This document shows, in pieces, positions 62,663 through 64,000 of a DNA stretch of 64,000 bases (the stretch's first letter is position 1; each line of letters begins with the position of its first letter). The notes under the pieces were generated by a model that did not search any database, had not been told where the DNA came from, and worked only from the letters and a program-made list of their open reading frames with translations. Position numbers and translations under genes: made by a program. Source of the stretch: Sporichthyaceae bacterium (GTDB taxonomy: Bacteria; Actinomycetota; Actinomycetes; Sporichthyales; Sporichthyaceae); contig DATASX010000117.1 in assembly GCA_036269075.1 (NCBI GenBank), positions 1 to 64,000 of the forward strand, in the 5' to 3' direction.

Positions 62663-63843
62663 GCCGCCGTCGCAGGATCGAGACCGTGGGCCGCGAACGT
62701 GGCCGCCCGGGTGGCACGGATCGCCTCGTCGACGGCGTCCGCGCCGCCGGTACCCCAAGGTTCGAAGGCGGCGTCCGCACCGTCGGTCATCCGCAGCGGT
62801 GCGCTGCCGCCCAACGACCCGACGTGGGCCTGCCAGTCGGCGGTGGTGTCCAGGCCCGGGTCGAGCGGTTCCCCGGTGAGCTCGGCCAGCAGGTGGGTCC
62901 AGGAGCGCGGCACCACCTCGACCAGGGCGTAGCCGCCGCCCCCGGTGGCCAGCCAACGGCCGCCGGACACCTCGTGGGCGAGCTCGTGCAGCCGGGCGTA
63001 CGAGCGGCGTTGGCCGTCGACGGTCATGGTCAGGTGTGCCAGCGGGTCCTCGGCGTGGGTGTCGCAGCCGTGCTGGGTGACCAGGACCTGCGGGGCGAAG
63101 GCCCGCAGCAGCGGCGGGACGACGGCCTCGAATGCCCGCAACCAGCCCGCGTCGCCAGTGCCGGCCGGCAGGGCGACGTTGACCGAGGAGCCCGGCGCGC
63201 CCGGCCCGCCGGTCTCGTCCGGGAATCCGGTGCCCGGGAACAGGGTCCGGCCGGACTCGTGCAGCGAGATCGTGAGCACCCGCGGGTCGTGGAAGAACAG
63301 TTCCTGCACGCCGTCGCCGTGATGCACGTCGACGTCGACGTAGGCGACCCGCTCGGCCCCGAGCTCGAGCAGCCGGGCAATGCCCAGCGCGACGTCGTTG
63401 AACACGCAGAAGCCGCTGGCCGACCCGGCCAGGGCGTGGTGCAGGCCGCCGGCGATGTTGATCGCGTGCCCGGCCTCGCCGTGCCAGACCGCCTCGGCGG
63501 CGGCCACGCTCTGCCCGGCCACCAGCGCGGAGGCCTCGTACATGCCGTGGAAGGTGGGGTTGTCGCCGGTGCCGAGCCCTCGGTAGAGGTCGGTCTGGAG
63601 CGGATCGACGCCCGCCCGGCGCACCGCGGCCAGGTACGGCGCCTCGTGCAGCAGGCGCAGGGTCTTCTCCTGAGCACCCGGCGCCGCCTGCACGCTGACG
63701 TCGGAACGGTCGAGGATGCCGAACTCGCGGGCCAGCCGCATGGTCAGGTCGACCCGCACCGGGGCCAGCGGGTGACCGCGGCCGAAGTTGTAGCCGATCA
63801 ACGCGGGGTCCCACATGACCCGCGTCGGCACGGAACACCTCAT
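62659..63843 (-). CDS. AcuC-like class I histone-deacetylase-family protein
   Basis: A 394-residue arginase/deacetylase-fold enzyme. Zn-site segments are AYVDVDVHHGDGVQELFFHDPRVLTISLHESG (Asp, His), the His pair in AGGLHHALAGSASGFCVFNDVALG, and VTQHGCDTHAEDPLAHL (Asp). The catalytic Tyr is in ATGGGGYAL. AcuC-type enzymes deacetylate acetyl-CoA synthetase and similar lysine-acetylated proteins. ATG 63843 sits 7 nt after a TAAATT box, which suggests a leaderless start. Confidence 0.92.
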   Translation of the reverse strand: MRCSVPTRVMWDPALIGYNFGRGHPLAPVRVDLTMRLAREFGILDRSDVSVQAAPGAQEKTLRLLHEAPYLAAVRRAGVDPLQTDLYRGLGTGDNPTFHGMYEASALVAGQSVAAAEAVWHGEAGHAINIAGGLHHALAGSASGFCVFNDVALGIARLLELGAERVAYVDVDVHHGDGVQELFFHDPRVLTISLHESGRTLFPGTGFPDETGGPGAPGSSVNVALPAGTGDAGWLRAFEAVVPPLLRAFAPQVLVTQHGCDTHAEDPLAHLTMTVDGQRRSYARLHELAHEVSGGRWLATGGGGYALVEVVPRSWTHLLAELTGEPLDPGLDTTADWQAHVGSLGGSAPLRMTDGADAAFEPWGTGGADAVDEAIRATRAATFAAHGLDPATAA

Positions 63844-63850
63844 GGATTCG

Positions 63851-63856
63851 AATTTA
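63851..63856 (-). promoter_or_regulatory. TAAATT -10 box of the leaderless acuC-like gene
   Basis: The minus strand reads TAAATT, then 7 nt, then ATG 63843, without a ribosome site. Confidence 0.5.
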
Positions 63857-63932
63857 GGGCATATCGCCGCCGCGGGTCGGACGGCGGCACGACGTCCCGG
63901 ACGATCACCGCGTCGGCCCCTAGGCTGCCGAC

Positions 63933-64000
63933 ATGACCGCTCCGGGCCCGGCGGCCGGACCGCTGGCGCGCGTCGTCGGCGGGGTGGACGACCCGGTCGG
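63933..64000 (+). CDS. Start of an unidentified gene, cut by the window edge
   Basis: ATG at 63933 opens a frame (MTAPGPAAGPLARVVGGVDD) that continues past the window. A TAGGCT -10 box at 63921-63926 lies 6 nt upstream, so it is probably leaderless. Too short to identify. Confidence 0.6.
   Translation, partial: MTAPGPAAGPLARVVGGVDDPV

Overview
The window is very GC-rich and gene-dense, with many GTG and TTG starts, 4-nt start/stop overlaps and leaderless promoters. It carries actinobacterial hallmarks: a stand-alone Streptomyces-type rpsD, bS22, BldN with an anti-sigma partner, a BldC-like protein, Rex, and the hemA-hemC-hemD-hemB order. I infer a sporulating, Streptomyces/Sporichthya/Frankia-like actinomycete. 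The species cannot be read from the sequence.

Region 1 (1-9.7 kb) is a bacterial microcompartment (BMC) locus arranged around one divergent promoter region. Rightward are a BMC-P pentamer, a BMC-H hexamer, a CoA-acylating aldehyde dehydrogenase, an EutJ-like chaperone, a BMC-T trimer, a malate/lactate-type dehydrogenase with a long N-terminal tail, and a zinc alcohol dehydrogenase. Leftward are an AttH/CrtC-like lipocalin-fold protein, a HAD phosphatase with a Cys-rich tail ending in a short hydrophobic helix, a free-standing PEP-synthase-type phosphohistidine domain, and an unrecognised protein cut by the window edge. No known signature enzyme (diol dehydratase, ethanolamine lyase, glycyl radical enzyme) is visible, so the substrate is unknown.

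Region 2 (9.7-31.3 kb) is mixed. It holds a lipoprotein, a DinB/maleylpyruvate-isomerase-fold protein, a GAF-PucR regulator, a fused alpha-beta glycyl-tRNA synthetase and a secreted glycine-rich protein. Three tandem secreted proteins follow that share an Asn/Gly-repeat tail with two cysteines at fixed spacing. Then come rpsD, a flavoprotein, asnS, a PEBP-like protein, an acyl-CoA synthetase, a lone toluene-4-monooxygenase-type hydroxylase alpha subunit and an aldo/keto reductase.

Region 3 (31-54 kb) is respiratory and cofactor metabolism. It has lspA, menaquinone genes menD-menC, menB, menE-menA, a cytochrome c maturation operon (ccdA-resB-ccsB, apparently without resA) downstream of hemL and a histidine phosphatase, and the rex-hemA-hemC-cobA/hemD-hemB cluster, with a probable Rex operator near rex.

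Region 4 (54-64 kb) has a glutaredoxin-like protein, an acyl-CoA ligase, a HAD-IB hydrolase, the developmental sigma factor bldN and its DUF5667 anti-sigma rsbN, a PlsC-type acyltransferase, a nucleotide-sugar-epimerase-like SDR, bS22, a BldC-like protein, a phosphatase, an AcuC-like deacetylase and the first codons of another gene.

Across these regions lies a family of roughly 44-63 bp palindromes (five copies seen). Two of them sit in frame inside coding sequences (eutJ-like and ccsB), read in the same frame, and add nearly the same 19-20-residue peptide.
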